In this document: positions 34,138 to 43,159 of the stretch, piece after piece
Position numbering within the stretch: the first letter of the stretch is position 1
Layout of the letters: each line of letters opens with the position of its first letter
Assembly: GCA_002427745.1 (NCBI GenBank)
Contig: DIYF01000159.1
Coordinates: 1 to 64,000 of the forward strand
Direction of reading: 5' to 3'
DNA: 64,000 bases
DNA from: Roseivirga sp. UBA6061
Lineage (GTDB): Bacteria; Bacteroidota; Bacteroidia; Cytophagales; Cyclobacteriaceae
Notes under the pieces: generated by a model
Database searches by the model: none
The model's input: the letters and a program-made list of their open reading frames with translations, nothing else
Told to the model about the DNA's origin: nothing
Position numbers and translations under genes: made by a program

Positions 34138-34947
34138 ATGATCAGATTATTAAAAATAGAATTACATAAAATATCGGCCAACCGAACCTTTAAGGTATTG
34201 GCTACGATTTATCTGGTGGCGATTGCGGCTATCAGTATGGGGGTTATGCCCTTTCTGCAGTGGGTGAAGCGTAAGTTTGCAGAGTTTGATGCAGAAGAGC
34301 TGGATCCGACCATGCTGCCGTTTTACGAGTTCCCGGATATCTGGCAAAACCTGACCTCTATTGCGATTTACTTTAAGGTATTGCTGGCACTCAGCCTGGT
34401 ATATGCTATTACCAATGAGTATACCTATCGTACAATTCGTCAGAATGTGATTGATGGTTTGAGCAAGCACGAGTTTATCTGGAGTAAGATTATCATGGCA
34501 GGTTTCCTTAGCCTGGTTTCTACCCTCACATTGTTTGTGTTTGGTATGATTACCGGACTGATGTATTCCTATGATACTTCCATCTCGGTAATTTTTGAAG
34601 ATATCTTCTTTTTGGGAGCTTTCTTTATCCAGCTGTTTGCCTACTTACTGTTCACCCTGATGCTGGCTACGCTTATAAGGAAACCATTACTGACCATGGG
34701 ACTGATGTTTTTTCTCGCCTGTACCGAACTCGGTTTCTTTATCTGGTCTGAGGTGCATCAGGAGTACTGGGTACAGAACTTTTTGCCGGTTACTTCCATC
34801 AACAGCCTGATCCATATGCCTTTCCCTAAGTACGCCTTCCAGGAAATTCAGGACTATATCAGTCTGAAAGAGCTGGCTCTGGTTATTGTCTATGGAATCC
34901 TTTTCTACCTGGGTACGGTGAGATTGACTGTGAAGCGGGATTTGTAA
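34138..34947 (+). CDS. ABC transporter membrane subunit (ABC-2 type)
   Basis: 269 residues from ATG 34138, preceded by a purine-rich GGGGGG stretch resembling a ribosome site. Six membrane segments: VLATIYLVAIAAISMGVM, IAIYFKVLLALSLVYAIT, the conserved EYTYRTIRQNVIDGLSKHEF loop of ABC-2 permeases, then LSLVSTLTLFVFGMITGLM, LGAFFIQLFAYLLFTLMLA and ELALVIVYGILFYLGTVRL. Pairs with the ATPase encoded just upstream to form an exporter. Substrate unknown. Followed by a strong terminator. Confidence 0.85.
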   Translation: MIRLLKIELHKISANRTFKVLATIYLVAIAAISMGVMPFLQWVKRKFAEFDAEELDPTMLPFYEFPDIWQNLTSIAIYFKVLLALSLVYAITNEYTYRTIRQNVIDGLSKHEFIWSKIIMAGFLSLVSTLTLFVFGMITGLMYSYDTSISVIFEDIFFLGAFFIQLFAYLLFTLMLATLIRKPLLTMGLMFFLACTELGFFIWSEVHQEYWVQNFLPVTSINSLIHMPFPKYAFQEIQDYISLKELALVIVYGILFYLGTVRLTVKRDL

Positions 34948-34972
34948 TGTTTACAAAGAAAATATAAATGGG

Positions 34973-35004
34973 AAGGCCCGGTTGCTAAGCAGCCGGGCCT
35001 TTTT
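34973..35004 (+). terminator. Terminator of the ABC transporter operon
   Basis: AAGGCCCGG (34973-34981) pairs with CCGGGCCTT (34993-35001), loop of about 11 bases, followed by a run of T. Very GC-rich stem; 26 bases after the stop codon. Confidence 0.8.
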
Positions 35005-35236
35005 AATCCCTGATTATCACCAACCTTAACTGTGATACCTTTTATCCTCCATGTCTGATTACTATAACGTAAATTATCTGAAAAGGTGCCGACTTTTTTT
35101 AGTTCCCGTCCGGCCCCTGACCGATATCCGTCAGGGAAGGCATGACAGGTATATTTTACTTAGGGATTTGTGCAAGGCCACTCCAATTCGCAAAAACTAC
35201 CTCAGTGGTCATCGGCATAATTGCTAGCTTTAGATT

Positions 35237-35977
35237 ATGGTATTACGCATTTTTCTCCTGAGCATGATTATTTGCGCTTCGGCAACGGCTCAGATTACCA
35301 GTACCGCTCAGTTAGTGGACGCCATGCAGGTGAAGTATCGCGGCAAATGGTTTAAAGAGTATACGTTTGCCCAGCAAACCATTCGCTACAATCAGGAGGG
35401 GGCTGTTCGGGATACAGCCATCTGGAATGAGGCTGTGAGCTATCCTGACCATTTTCGCATTGATTTCGGGCAGCCGGGGCGCTTTATCATTTTCAAAAAT
35501 GACTCCAGCTGGTTTTTTCAAAACGGAGAACTGAGCAGGCATCGCTATGAGCCTCAGGAATTTCTACTCTTTAAAGGAGGGATGTACTTTATTTCCCGGG
35601 CAGATGTTTTGGATAAGCTCAGTGCCTACGGTTACGATACCTCCGTATTTCGGGAAGACCGCCTCAATGGCCGCAAAGCTTATGTGGTAGGGGCTAAGGA
35701 GGGAGACCTGACGACCAAACAATTCTGGATTGATGCTGATCATTTTTATACCGTTCGCAGAATCAGTCAGCTGGACAATGGCGGCAGCCTGGATGTACAA
35801 TACAGCAATCATAAAAGGGTAAAAGGTGGCTGGGTCGAACAGGTCGTTACTTTTTACCGCGATGGCAGATTGATCCAGATAGAGAACTATCTCGATATCA
35901 ATGCTTCGGGTAAACTTGATCCAGAAACTTTCAACACTGAGAAGCCCTCGGCCGACTGGTTTGAAAAGCGCAAATAA
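35237..35977 (+). CDS. Exported LolA-like protein
   Basis: 246 residues with signal peptide (VLRIFLLSMIICASATA). After it, beta-strands in the order expected of the LolA/LppX half-barrel: AIWNEAVSYPDHFRIDFGQP, RFIIFKNDSSWFFQNGELSR and WVEQVVTFYRDGRLIQIENY. LolA carries lipoproteins through the periplasm, but this variant may serve other lipids. A/T-rich hairpin and small genes follow. Assignment from fold impression; moderate. Confidence 0.55.
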   Translation: MVLRIFLLSMIICASATAQITSTAQLVDAMQVKYRGKWFKEYTFAQQTIRYNQEGAVRDTAIWNEAVSYPDHFRIDFGQPGRFIIFKNDSSWFFQNGELSRHRYEPQEFLLFKGGMYFISRADVLDKLSAYGYDTSVFREDRLNGRKAYVVGAKEGDLTTKQFWIDADHFYTVRRISQLDNGGSLDVQYSNHKRVKGGWVEQVVTFYRDGRLIQIENYLDINASGKLDPETFNTEKPSADWFEKRK

Positions 35978-36043
35978 GGGAGAATTTGAGCCTGATCAGG
36001 CCAATGGGATGCCCGGTTGACTCTTCCGTGAGAAATTGGAGGA

Positions 36044-36068
36044 AAAAAAGGCGGTGATCCTTTTTTGG
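36044..36068 (+). terminator. Weak terminator candidate after the LolA-like gene
   Basis: AAAAAAGG (36044-36051), 7-base loop, CCTTTTTT (36059-36066). Stem mostly A-T, with a T run inside it. Confidence 0.3.
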
Positions 36069-36111
36069 CAGGGTAAAATTGATCAATTTCACGCCAGAAA
36101 AATTTAAGGCT

Positions 36112-36216
36112 ATGATTATAGGATTCGTTCTTCTGTTATTCGTTTTGGCTATCATATGTCCATGGGTAATGCCAAACAAAAAAGTGAGTAAACATGAGAA
36201 AGACTGGGAAGTCTGA
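36112..36216 (+). CDS. Small single-pass membrane protein (34 residues)
   Basis: ATG 36112 to TGA 36216. The predicted peptide is a hydrophobic helix (IGFVLLLFVLAIICPWVM) followed by a charged tail (KKVSKHEKDWEV), the layout of small single-pass membrane proteins. A terminator with an exact stem begins 25 bases after its stop, which supports it as a separate transcription unit or a final gene of one. It is too short for standard ORF cut-offs. Function unknown. Confidence 0.5.
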   Translation: MIIGFVLLLFVLAIICPWVMPNKKVSKHEKDWEV

Positions 36217-36240
36217 TCAAAGCTCATCCAAAGATATTTT

Positions 36241-36265
36241 AAGCCACTATTCAGTGGCTTTTTTT
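36241..36265 (+). terminator. Rho-independent terminator after the 34-residue membrane protein gene
   Basis: AAGCCACT (36241-36248), loop ATTC, AGTGGCTT (36253-36260) then TTTTTTT run. Perfect 8-bp stem; clear terminator. Confidence 0.8.
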
Positions 36266-36321
36266 GTCACTTGACTCAATAAGAACTAAAGTGTTTTTGG
36301 CCTTTCCTGATATATTCTATC

Positions 36322-36352
36322 TTTAAATCGTTCATTCCCGAAATTATTTTTG
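36322..36352 (+). promoter_or_regulatory. Candidate promoter of the TonB-dependent receptor operon
   Basis: TATTTTTG (36345-36352) matches TAnnTTTG fully; TTTA at 36322-36325, 19 bases before it, is a fair -33 box. Transcription would begin near 36359, giving a leader of about 80 bases before ATG 36440. Confidence 0.5.
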
Positions 36353-36390
36353 TGATTTTGTAACGATAAGGATAATTGTCGTTTGAGTTG

Positions 36391-36417
36391 TAATGGACAT
36401 GGAGTTTATCTCCATTA
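36391..36417 (+). promoter_or_regulatory. Hairpin in the leader of the TonB-dependent receptor gene
   Basis: Two alternative stems are possible: TAATGGA (36391-36397) with TCCATTA (36411-36417), or ATGGAG (36399-36404) with CTCCAT (36410-36415). They share bases and are mutually exclusive. The structure ends 23 bases before the start codon. Confidence 0.35.
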
Positions 36418-36439
36418 CTAACGACCGAATTTTTTATTA

Positions 36440-39124
36440 ATGGCCAAACGCTACCTGTCCCTTCTCATAGGGTTCTGGTTGACGCTTTCGAGTGCTTTCA
36501 GTCAGACTTCCGACCCATTTCCCGTCAGCGGAAATTTCAATCAGCCACTTAAGGAGTTTATAGAATCTGTACAGGACCAGTACCAGATCAGGGTGTTTTT
36601 CAGGCCTGAGTGGATTGTCAACCTCAAGGTAGAAGGAACCTACAATGAGACACCTGCATTAGAAATTGTATCAACACTGATTACGCCCATCAAGCTTAAA
36701 CTGAGCACTTACAGCTATGGCAATTATGTCATCCTGCCCGATGAAGGCTTTATAGTACCGGAAGACAATACAAGTAATGTTGATGAGGGCCCGGCTGTTG
36801 TAACCATTGGTAATGCTGCCCAGGCTGAAGGTGGTATCGCTACCCTCAATGGTTATATCAAAGACGGAAAGAATGGAGAAACGATCCTGGGCGCCACGGT
36901 CTATGCACTAAATCTGGAGCGGGGTGTGGTTACCAATGAATTCGGCTTTTACACGATAGAATTGCCTACCGGCAGGCACAGAATCAGAGTAAGCTTTCTT
37001 GGTTATGAAGACGAGATCAGGGAGATTGAGGTACGTTCCACAGGCTCTTTGGATATGGAGTTGTTTGAGGGACTTACCACCCTGAGTACTGTTACGGTAA
37101 CGGGAGATGCGCCTGACGAAAACGTACTGGGCGTGTCTATGGGGGTGGAGAAGATTAATATCCAGACTATCAAGAAACTTCCCAGCCTGATGGGAGAAGT
37201 AGATGTGATCAAGAGTCTGGTGCTTTTGCCCGGAGTTTCTACCGTAGGTGAAGGAGCTACCGGTTACAATGTGCGGGGGGGCAGTGTAGGAGAGAATCTG
37301 ATCTTACAAGACGGAGCCGAAGTATTCAATTCATCCCACCTTTTTGGCTTTTTCTCTGCCTTTAACCCGGATATAGTCAAAGGCCTGAACCTCTACAAAG
37401 GAGGAGGAGTGCCCGCTAACCTGGGAGGCAGGTTATCATCCATCCTGGATGTGCAACTGCGCGATGGTAACTTTAAAAAGATTGAAGGCAATGGCGGTGT
37501 GGGTCTGCTTATGAGCCGACTGATGTTGGAAGGACCGATTCAGAAAGACAAGAGCTCCTTTATTATAGGGGGCAGGGGCTCTTACTCCGACTGGATCTTG
37601 AATCAGGCCAAAGACCTGGACCTTAAGCAAAGTGAGGCAGGGTTCTACGATGCCAATATCAAGATCACGCAGGAAATCAATAATAACAATAAGCTGTACC
37701 TGACGGGGTATATCAGTAACGACCGTTTTAAGCTGGCCAACGATACCACTTTCAACTTCGGGTCCCGTATTCTGAGTCTGAAATGGAACCATGTCTTCTC
37801 AGACAATATCTTCTCATCTACCACCGCTACCGTAGGTCAGTACAAATACAAGGTGCGGGACGATGAAGGCATCAACCAGTTTGAGATGAACGCCTCTATT
37901 GATTATAAGGCCATCGATACTGAGTTTGAACTGGATTTCATCGCAAACCACAATATTGTGGTAGGGGGGCGCACGTCTTTGTACGAAATAGCTCAGGGTG
38001 ATCTGGAGCCTTTGCAGGCCAACCTCAATAGCGAAGCCATCAATATACCTTCTGAAAAAGCCCTTGAATCGGCTCTGTACATTGCCGATGAATGGGAGAT
38101 GACAAAGGGCATCACGGTTTCTGCCGGACTGCGCTATTCCGATTTCAGAAACCTGGGACCGGGAGATGTTTTTATCTATGCCGATGGTCAGCCAAAAAGC
38201 AGTGCCACCATTGTTGATACGGTCTCATATGCCAATGGTGACCTGATTGAGTCGTACGGAGGCTTTGAACCGAGGCTTGGTCTGAGAGTGTCCCTGGGGC
38301 CAACCAGCTCTTTTAAGGCCAGTTATAACCGCATGCGCCAGTATATGCACCTGGTATCCAATACGGTGGCTGTTACGCCTATAGATGTGTGGCAGCTGAG
38401 CAATACCCACATTCGACCGGCTACCAGTGATCAGTATTCGGTCGGTTACTTCAGAAATTTCAAAGACAACAATATTGAAACCTCCATTGAGGCTTACTAC
38501 AAAAAGACTAATGACATACTGGATTATAAAGGAGGTGCGACCTTACTTCTTAACAATACCCTTGAAGCTGATTTACTGCAGGGCGAGGGCAGGGCGAGAG
38601 GTATTGAATTTCTGATCAAAAAGAAAGATGGCCGGGTTACAGGCTGGCTCAGTTATACCTACTCACGGACTGAATTAAGAGCCTCCAGCCCGTTTTCGTC
38701 AGAGACGGTTAACAATGGAGAATACTATCCTGCGAACTATGATAAGCCGCATGATCTGACCATTGTTATGGATTATAAATTAGGCAAGCGCGTCAATTTC
38801 ACGGCCAATTTCACTTATAGCACCGGTCGCCCCATCACCGTTCCGACTGCCACCTATCGTCTGGGAGCTATCAGGTCACTGGCCGATTACTCGGGCAGAA
38901 ACCAGTTCCGCATCCCGGACTTTCACCGGCTTGATCTGTCTCTTACCATTGGCAGAGGCTTTAAAAGATCGAAGCGTGTGAAAAGCGAATGGAACATCTC
39001 GGTATACAATGTTTATGGACGCAAAAACGCCTATTCCGTATTTTTCGATCGTAATTCCCGCGCCTTTAAGCTGGCCATATTGAGTGTTATCCCTTCCATC
39101 AGCTACAACTTCAGGTTTCAGTGA
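36440..39124 (+). CDS. TonB-dependent receptor with STN and carboxypeptidase-regulatory-like domains
   Basis: 894 residues. Outer-membrane gated transporter. Order: signal peptide (LLIGFWLTLSSAFSQ); STN-type domain at residues about 25-95 (FNQPLKEFIESVQDQYQIRV is the classic start); a carboxypeptidase-regulatory-like beta-sandwich at 135-200 (LNGYIKDGKNGETILGATVY, GVVTNEFGFYTIELPTGRH); plug domain at about 235-345 (YNVRGGSVGENLILQDG, NLGGRLSSILDVQLRDG); then a beta-barrel. An STN domain normally signals to an anti-sigma/sigma pair, but none is adjacent. First gene of a coupled operon with two DUF4249 lipoproteins and an MG2-type protein; last base overlaps the next gene by 4 bases. Confidence 0.9.
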   Translation: MAKRYLSLLIGFWLTLSSAFSQTSDPFPVSGNFNQPLKEFIESVQDQYQIRVFFRPEWIVNLKVEGTYNETPALEIVSTLITPIKLKLSTYSYGNYVILPDEGFIVPEDNTSNVDEGPAVVTIGNAAQAEGGIATLNGYIKDGKNGETILGATVYALNLERGVVTNEFGFYTIELPTGRHRIRVSFLGYEDEIREIEVRSTGSLDMELFEGLTTLSTVTVTGDAPDENVLGVSMGVEKINIQTIKKLPSLMGEVDVIKSLVLLPGVSTVGEGATGYNVRGGSVGENLILQDGAEVFNSSHLFGFFSAFNPDIVKGLNLYKGGGVPANLGGRLSSILDVQLRDGNFKKIEGNGGVGLLMSRLMLEGPIQKDKSSFIIGGRGSYSDWILNQAKDLDLKQSEAGFYDANIKITQEINNNNKLYLTGYISNDRFKLANDTTFNFGSRILSLKWNHVFSDNIFSSTTATVGQYKYKVRDDEGINQFEMNASIDYKAIDTEFELDFIANHNIVVGGRTSLYEIAQGDLEPLQANLNSEAINIPSEKALESALYIADEWEMTKGITVSAGLRYSDFRNLGPGDVFIYADGQPKSSATIVDTVSYANGDLIESYGGFEPRLGLRVSLGPTSSFKASYNRMRQYMHLVSNTVAVTPIDVWQLSNTHIRPATSDQYSVGYFRNFKDNNIETSIEAYYKKTNDILDYKGGATLLLNNTLEADLLQGEGRARGIEFLIKKKDGRVTGWLSYTYSRTELRASSPFSSETVNNGEYYPANYDKPHDLTIVMDYKLGKRVNFTANFTYSTGRPITVPTATYRLGAIRSLADYSGRNQFRIPDFHRLDLSLTIGRGFKRSKRVKSEWNISVYNVYGRKNAYSVFFDRNSRAFKLAILSVIPSISYNFRFQ

Positions 39125-40200
39125 GCAGACAGCTGATCATATCAATCTTGTTACTGCTGGTGCTGTTCGGCTGTCGTGAACCCTTTGAGATAGGTGGCAT
39201 TCACGAGCATAACCGAAAGCTTGTGATTGATGCCATAGTAACGGATACTGGTGAAAACGCCTATATCAAGTTGTCCTATACCAGTCAGTTCGTACCCGGC
39301 AGAGGAGTAGTGTATCACGATGAGGACGAGGCCATTGTGAGCGTGTCCGACAATACGGGTGCTGAGTATATGTTTACAGCTGCGGGGAATGGAGAGTATA
39401 CCAATCCAGCCTTTGCTGCAGAATACGGAAAGCAGTATCAGCTTTCAGTAAGGGTAGGTGACAGCTTTTTTCAATCGGGATGGGAGTCCCTGCCCCTGGA
39501 AGCAGGTGCTATGCCCCGGCCCGACTACAGGCCTGATACCGTGCAGGTGCTTTCGGTTAATGGAAATGTCAGCAATGAGCTGGCGGTGACAATCACAGAT
39601 CAGATCACGAAAAAGGACGAGAATATCTATTACCACTGGAAGCTGGATCACTATTACATCTACGATGCCTATGGCCAGCCGGGCACCAACCTGGAGGGGT
39701 CTCATCGCTTTTGTTATATCTCAGATATCCCTCAGAATGAGTTACTCATCCATCAGGACAGGGCCATACAGCAGTTTGCCGGAGCCGATTATCAGTACAA
39801 GCTGTCAAGTGTGCTTTTCGGCAATAAAATGATCTATGACTATGCCGTACACATCATCCGCTACAATATGCCGATCGACCTGTATGTGTACTTTGACAAT
39901 ATCAAAAAGCAGCTGGAAAACACGGGAGGTGTATTTGATGCTTCCCCCTCTTCCATTCAGGGAAATATCGAAATAAGGGCAGGAGAGATGCAGGTACTCG
40001 GATTCTTTGGTGTTTTCAATGAGCGAAGCACGCGCATCTTCTTCAATCAGAATGAGCTTCCTTTCCGGAAACTGTCGCTGCCTGATAATCCGGCAGCCTG
40101 TCCCGGACACCACAATATTACCCTTGAAAACAATTGCTTCAACTGTGCTGCTGTATCGGCACGCTTTAATTCAACTACTAAACCATCCTGGTGGCGATGA
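39121..40200 (+). CDS. DUF4249 lipoprotein (copy 1)
   Basis: 359 residues, starting at GTG 39121, whose first four bases overlap the receptor stop (GTGA), so translation is coupled. Lipoprotein signal: IISILLLLVLFGCREPFEIG, lipobox Cys at residue 17. DUF4249 proteins follow TonB-dependent receptors in Bacteroidota and are suspected surface lipoproteins that hand a ligand to the receptor, by analogy with SusD; no structure-based function known. C-terminal Cys-pair motif CFNC and a final PSWWR. Very similar in build to the next gene. Confidence 0.85.
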   Translation: MSRQLIISILLLLVLFGCREPFEIGGIHEHNRKLVIDAIVTDTGENAYIKLSYTSQFVPGRGVVYHDEDEAIVSVSDNTGAEYMFTAAGNGEYTNPAFAAEYGKQYQLSVRVGDSFFQSGWESLPLEAGAMPRPDYRPDTVQVLSVNGNVSNELAVTITDQITKKDENIYYHWKLDHYYIYDAYGQPGTNLEGSHRFCYISDIPQNELLIHQDRAIQQFAGADYQYKLSSVLFGNKMIYDYAVHIIRYNMPIDLYVYFDNIKKQLENTGGVFDASPSSIQGNIEIRAGEMQVLGFFGVFNERSTRIFFNQNELPFRKLSLPDNPAACPGHHNITLENNCFNCAAVSARFNSTTKPSWWR

Positions 40201-41252
40201 AATGGTATAAGTACATATTACTGATCTTCTTTATGGCGGTCTATGGCTGTCGAGAGCCCTTTGAGTTTGATTATGCAGATGTGCTGGAGCCCACTGTGGT
40301 GATTGATGGCTATGTGACCAATAGCGGTAAAGCACATGTGGTGCAGGTGAGTTATTCTACCACCATCAACAACCGTGGACAGGTAGAAACAGAGTTTATC
40401 ACCAATGCAGACGTACGGATCATTGATGACCTGGGAGATTTCACGGTGCTCAACCACTGGCGCAGTGGAATATACCGCACTGCCCCTCAGTACGCTGTGA
40501 GTGAAGGCAGAAGCTACCGGCTGGTTGTGACTCTGTCGAACGGGGAGGTTTACGAATCTGTCATGAAAACCCTGCCACCTCCTTCTCCCGCCACAGCAAG
40601 CCTGTCTTTCAGAGGTGACACAAGGGATGTACTGGCAAACAATTCGATTCAGCCTCAGGAAGGTGCTGTGATTGAAGCCACCATTCAGAAAGACAATGAC
40701 CGCCATTTCTACCAATGGGTCATCGGGCAGTATTTTATTATCCAGTCTGACCTGGCTCCTGACGAACTCAAGTTCTGCTATATCCGCGATTTTGATGAAG
40801 CCCAGGTAGTGCTATTACAGGATAATCTGGCTCAGGAAGGCGTGTCAGAGTATACCTACCCCATTGAGTTCATTCCACGCTCTGCCAAGATGAAGGTCGA
40901 CTTCGGGGTGGAAGCGGTATTGCTCACACTCAATGAAGATGATTTTGAGTTTTGGGATGCCGTCAGAATACAGTCGGAAAACTCGGGCAGTCTTTTTGAT
41001 GCGGCACCACACTCTATAGAAGGTAATATCACAGGGAGAAACGGAGAGAGAGCCCTGGGCTATTTCGGGGTGTATCGCGAATCGCTGGACAGGGTGTTTT
41101 TTACGGAACAGGAACTGGGTTTTGCTCCGGGTACCTATCCTCCGTGCACCATACCTCCCTTTGCAGACAGGCCACATCCCTGCGAAGATTGCCGGCTATA
41201 TGAATACCAGGAGAATTTCGGAGTTTTCGCTCCGGCCTGGTGGAGAAATTAA
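40197..41252 (+). CDS. DUF4249 lipoprotein (copy 2)
   Basis: 351 residues from ATG 40197, overlapping the previous stop (ATGA, 4 bases); a GTG at 40191 is an alternative start. Signal ILLIFFMAVYGCREPFEFDY with lipobox Cys at residue 18, the same GCREPFE sequence as copy 1. Shares the strand EPTVVIDGYVTNSGKAHVVQ with copy 1's RKLVIDAIVTDTGENAYIKL and the same C-terminal pattern: CEDC and PAWWRN. Two DUF4249 proteins in tandem suggest a heterodimer or two ligand-capture lipoproteins for one receptor. Confidence 0.85.
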   Translation: MKWYKYILLIFFMAVYGCREPFEFDYADVLEPTVVIDGYVTNSGKAHVVQVSYSTTINNRGQVETEFITNADVRIIDDLGDFTVLNHWRSGIYRTAPQYAVSEGRSYRLVVTLSNGEVYESVMKTLPPPSPATASLSFRGDTRDVLANNSIQPQEGAVIEATIQKDNDRHFYQWVIGQYFIIQSDLAPDELKFCYIRDFDEAQVVLLQDNLAQEGVSEYTYPIEFIPRSAKMKVDFGVEAVLLTLNEDDFEFWDAVRIQSENSGSLFDAAPHSIEGNITGRNGERALGYFGVYRESLDRVFFTEQELGFAPGTYPPCTIPPFADRPHPCEDCRLYEYQENFGVFAPAWWRN

Positions 41253-41264
41253 AAACTGATTTAT

Positions 41265-43112
41265 ATGAAAAAGCTCTTTGTACTTATTCTCTTATTTCCG
41301 GTTTGTATGGGCCTGGCGCAGAACAGTGGCGAGTCAGAATTTTCGCTGGAGCAGGCTCAGAATCAGGAGATCTACATGCAGTTTGACAAACCCTTTTACC
41401 TCAGTGGTGAAACGGTTTGGTACAGCCTTTTCAATATGACGGCCGATATGCACAAGCTGATTTTTGGCCGCAGGTTTATGGAGCTTGCCCTGATTGATCG
41501 CAATAAGCAGATCGTGATGAAAGAACGCATCAAGGTAGAAGACGGCCGTTCTGCCGGGCAGTTTGAGCTCCCGAATTTCCTCACCACCGGAAATTATATG
41601 CTTGTTGTCAGCTATCCATTTGAAGATGTGGAGAACTTCATTTACCGCAGGGTAGTACCTGTTTACAACCCTAATGAAATCATCAGCAGCGAGGCAGAAG
41701 CGGCCCGGGAAGTGACGGCTCAGTCTGCCGGTAACAGTGCTCTGGAAAGCGAGTATGCGACTATTGTAGCGAACAAGCGGAGCTATGGAGCGAGGGAAAG
41801 GGCATCGGTGGACATTAACCTCAAAGGGTTTTCCAGCGCGGACTTATCGGTGGTGGTGCGCGAGCGTAGTATGAGCACCGAAAAGCAAAGAGATATCAGA
41901 AGCATTATGCTGAATCCGGCAAACCCTGAAGTGAATGCCACCCTGACTCCTGTAGAGCGCACAAACTATCGCGAAAACAAACCGCTGGACTGGTCTCTTG
42001 TCAATTCTCATGGTAGCCTTTTATACGAGCTACTGCAGTTAGATTCTCTGGATGGTTCCAGTATACCCTATGCCTATGTGGCAGAAGATCAGGTGGCCAT
42101 GGCCATCTTTGAGGTAAACCCAGGCCTTTTCGTGCTGGACGGCACGCAGCTTACAGGAGACAGGAAGACCTTCTTCTTCAACAATTTTTCCTTCAGCAAA
42201 AGAACCTTTAACAGCATGACTTTCCGTACTACACGTGATATGGCTGATAACGAAGGTATGATGAACTTCTCCTGGATTGTAAGACCCAGAGATTTCGGTA
42301 AGGTATTTGACCCTGAATTGCAGAGAACACCAGCTGCCTCTGATTATGTATTGGACTATGCTCAAAGAAAAGAGATTCTGGGCGAGATTTACAGGGGACA
42401 GGCCTATGAAGCAGTGCCTGAAAAGGGAAGAGAGCTGGAGACCAATCGTATGAATTACCGGCCTATTCAGTTCAAAAAGACCGCTGACTATTCAGACATG
42501 GCTTCTGTACCGGAGTTCCTCAAAGAGGTAGTCACGGGTATGAAGGTCTGGAATACACCCAAGAAGAAGGATGTAAAGATCAACTTCTCCGGTGGACGGT
42601 ATGAGAGTGCTCCATTGTTTCTGGTAGATGGTATCCCCACACTGGATATGGAAAAAGTATTTGAGATCCCCATGACCGATGTGGAGGGAATAGGGGTAAT
42701 GAAGGACCCTCAAAACAAAACACAGCGGGATCAGACCCAGGAAATTGCCCGCTTTGGCTATTTTGGATCTAATGGCGTGATCGTGATAAAGCTCAAAGAG
42801 GGGGTGACCAATCCCTTTCAGGAAGAGTTCAATGCTTTACTCAGCACCAAACTCTTTATTCAGAACAGACCCTTTCCCGAGCCGGATTATAATGCTCGAA
42901 ACCGCAACTCCCCCTCCCCGGATTTCCGACCTGTTCTTTACTGGGAGCCCCTGGTAAAAGCCCGAAGAGGTCGTGCAAAGATTGATTTCTTTACCTCAGA
43001 TGATGTGGGCATTTATGAAGTGATTGTAGAGGGAATAGGGGAGAACGGGCAGGTGATCCATGCCCGTCAGTCTATCACAGTGGGTAATCCGGTACTCTTT
43101 AGTAAAAATTGA
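41265..43112 (+). CDS. MG2-domain exported protein with receptor-plug-like segment
   Basis: 615 residues with signal peptide (KLFVLILLFPVCMGLAQ). The N-terminal 130 residues match the MG2 (alpha-2-macroglobulin-like) domain: IYMQFDKPFYLSGETVWYSL and GQFELPNFLTTGNYMLVVSY. Around residues 465-515 the sequence has ESAPLFLVDGIPTLDMEKVF, VEGIGVMKD and ARFGYFGSNGVIVIKLKEG, the signature that normally ends the plug of TonB-dependent receptors (xxYGSRGANGVIxITTKRG). There is no barrel. Lies 12 bases after the second DUF4249 gene and closes the operon. Role unknown; perhaps an accessory of the receptor complex at the outer membrane. No terminator was seen after it. Confidence 0.75.
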   Translation: MKKLFVLILLFPVCMGLAQNSGESEFSLEQAQNQEIYMQFDKPFYLSGETVWYSLFNMTADMHKLIFGRRFMELALIDRNKQIVMKERIKVEDGRSAGQFELPNFLTTGNYMLVVSYPFEDVENFIYRRVVPVYNPNEIISSEAEAAREVTAQSAGNSALESEYATIVANKRSYGARERASVDINLKGFSSADLSVVVRERSMSTEKQRDIRSIMLNPANPEVNATLTPVERTNYRENKPLDWSLVNSHGSLLYELLQLDSLDGSSIPYAYVAEDQVAMAIFEVNPGLFVLDGTQLTGDRKTFFFNNFSFSKRTFNSMTFRTTRDMADNEGMMNFSWIVRPRDFGKVFDPELQRTPAASDYVLDYAQRKEILGEIYRGQAYEAVPEKGRELETNRMNYRPIQFKKTADYSDMASVPEFLKEVVTGMKVWNTPKKKDVKINFSGGRYESAPLFLVDGIPTLDMEKVFEIPMTDVEGIGVMKDPQNKTQRDQTQEIARFGYFGSNGVIVIKLKEGVTNPFQEEFNALLSTKLFIQNRPFPEPDYNARNRNSPSPDFRPVLYWEPLVKARRGRAKIDFFTSDDVGIYEVIVEGIGENGQVIHARQSITVGNPVLFSKN

Positions 43113-43159
43113 CCGCTAGGCTTCCCGTGATGACCTGGCAGGACCTGTACTGATCTGGT

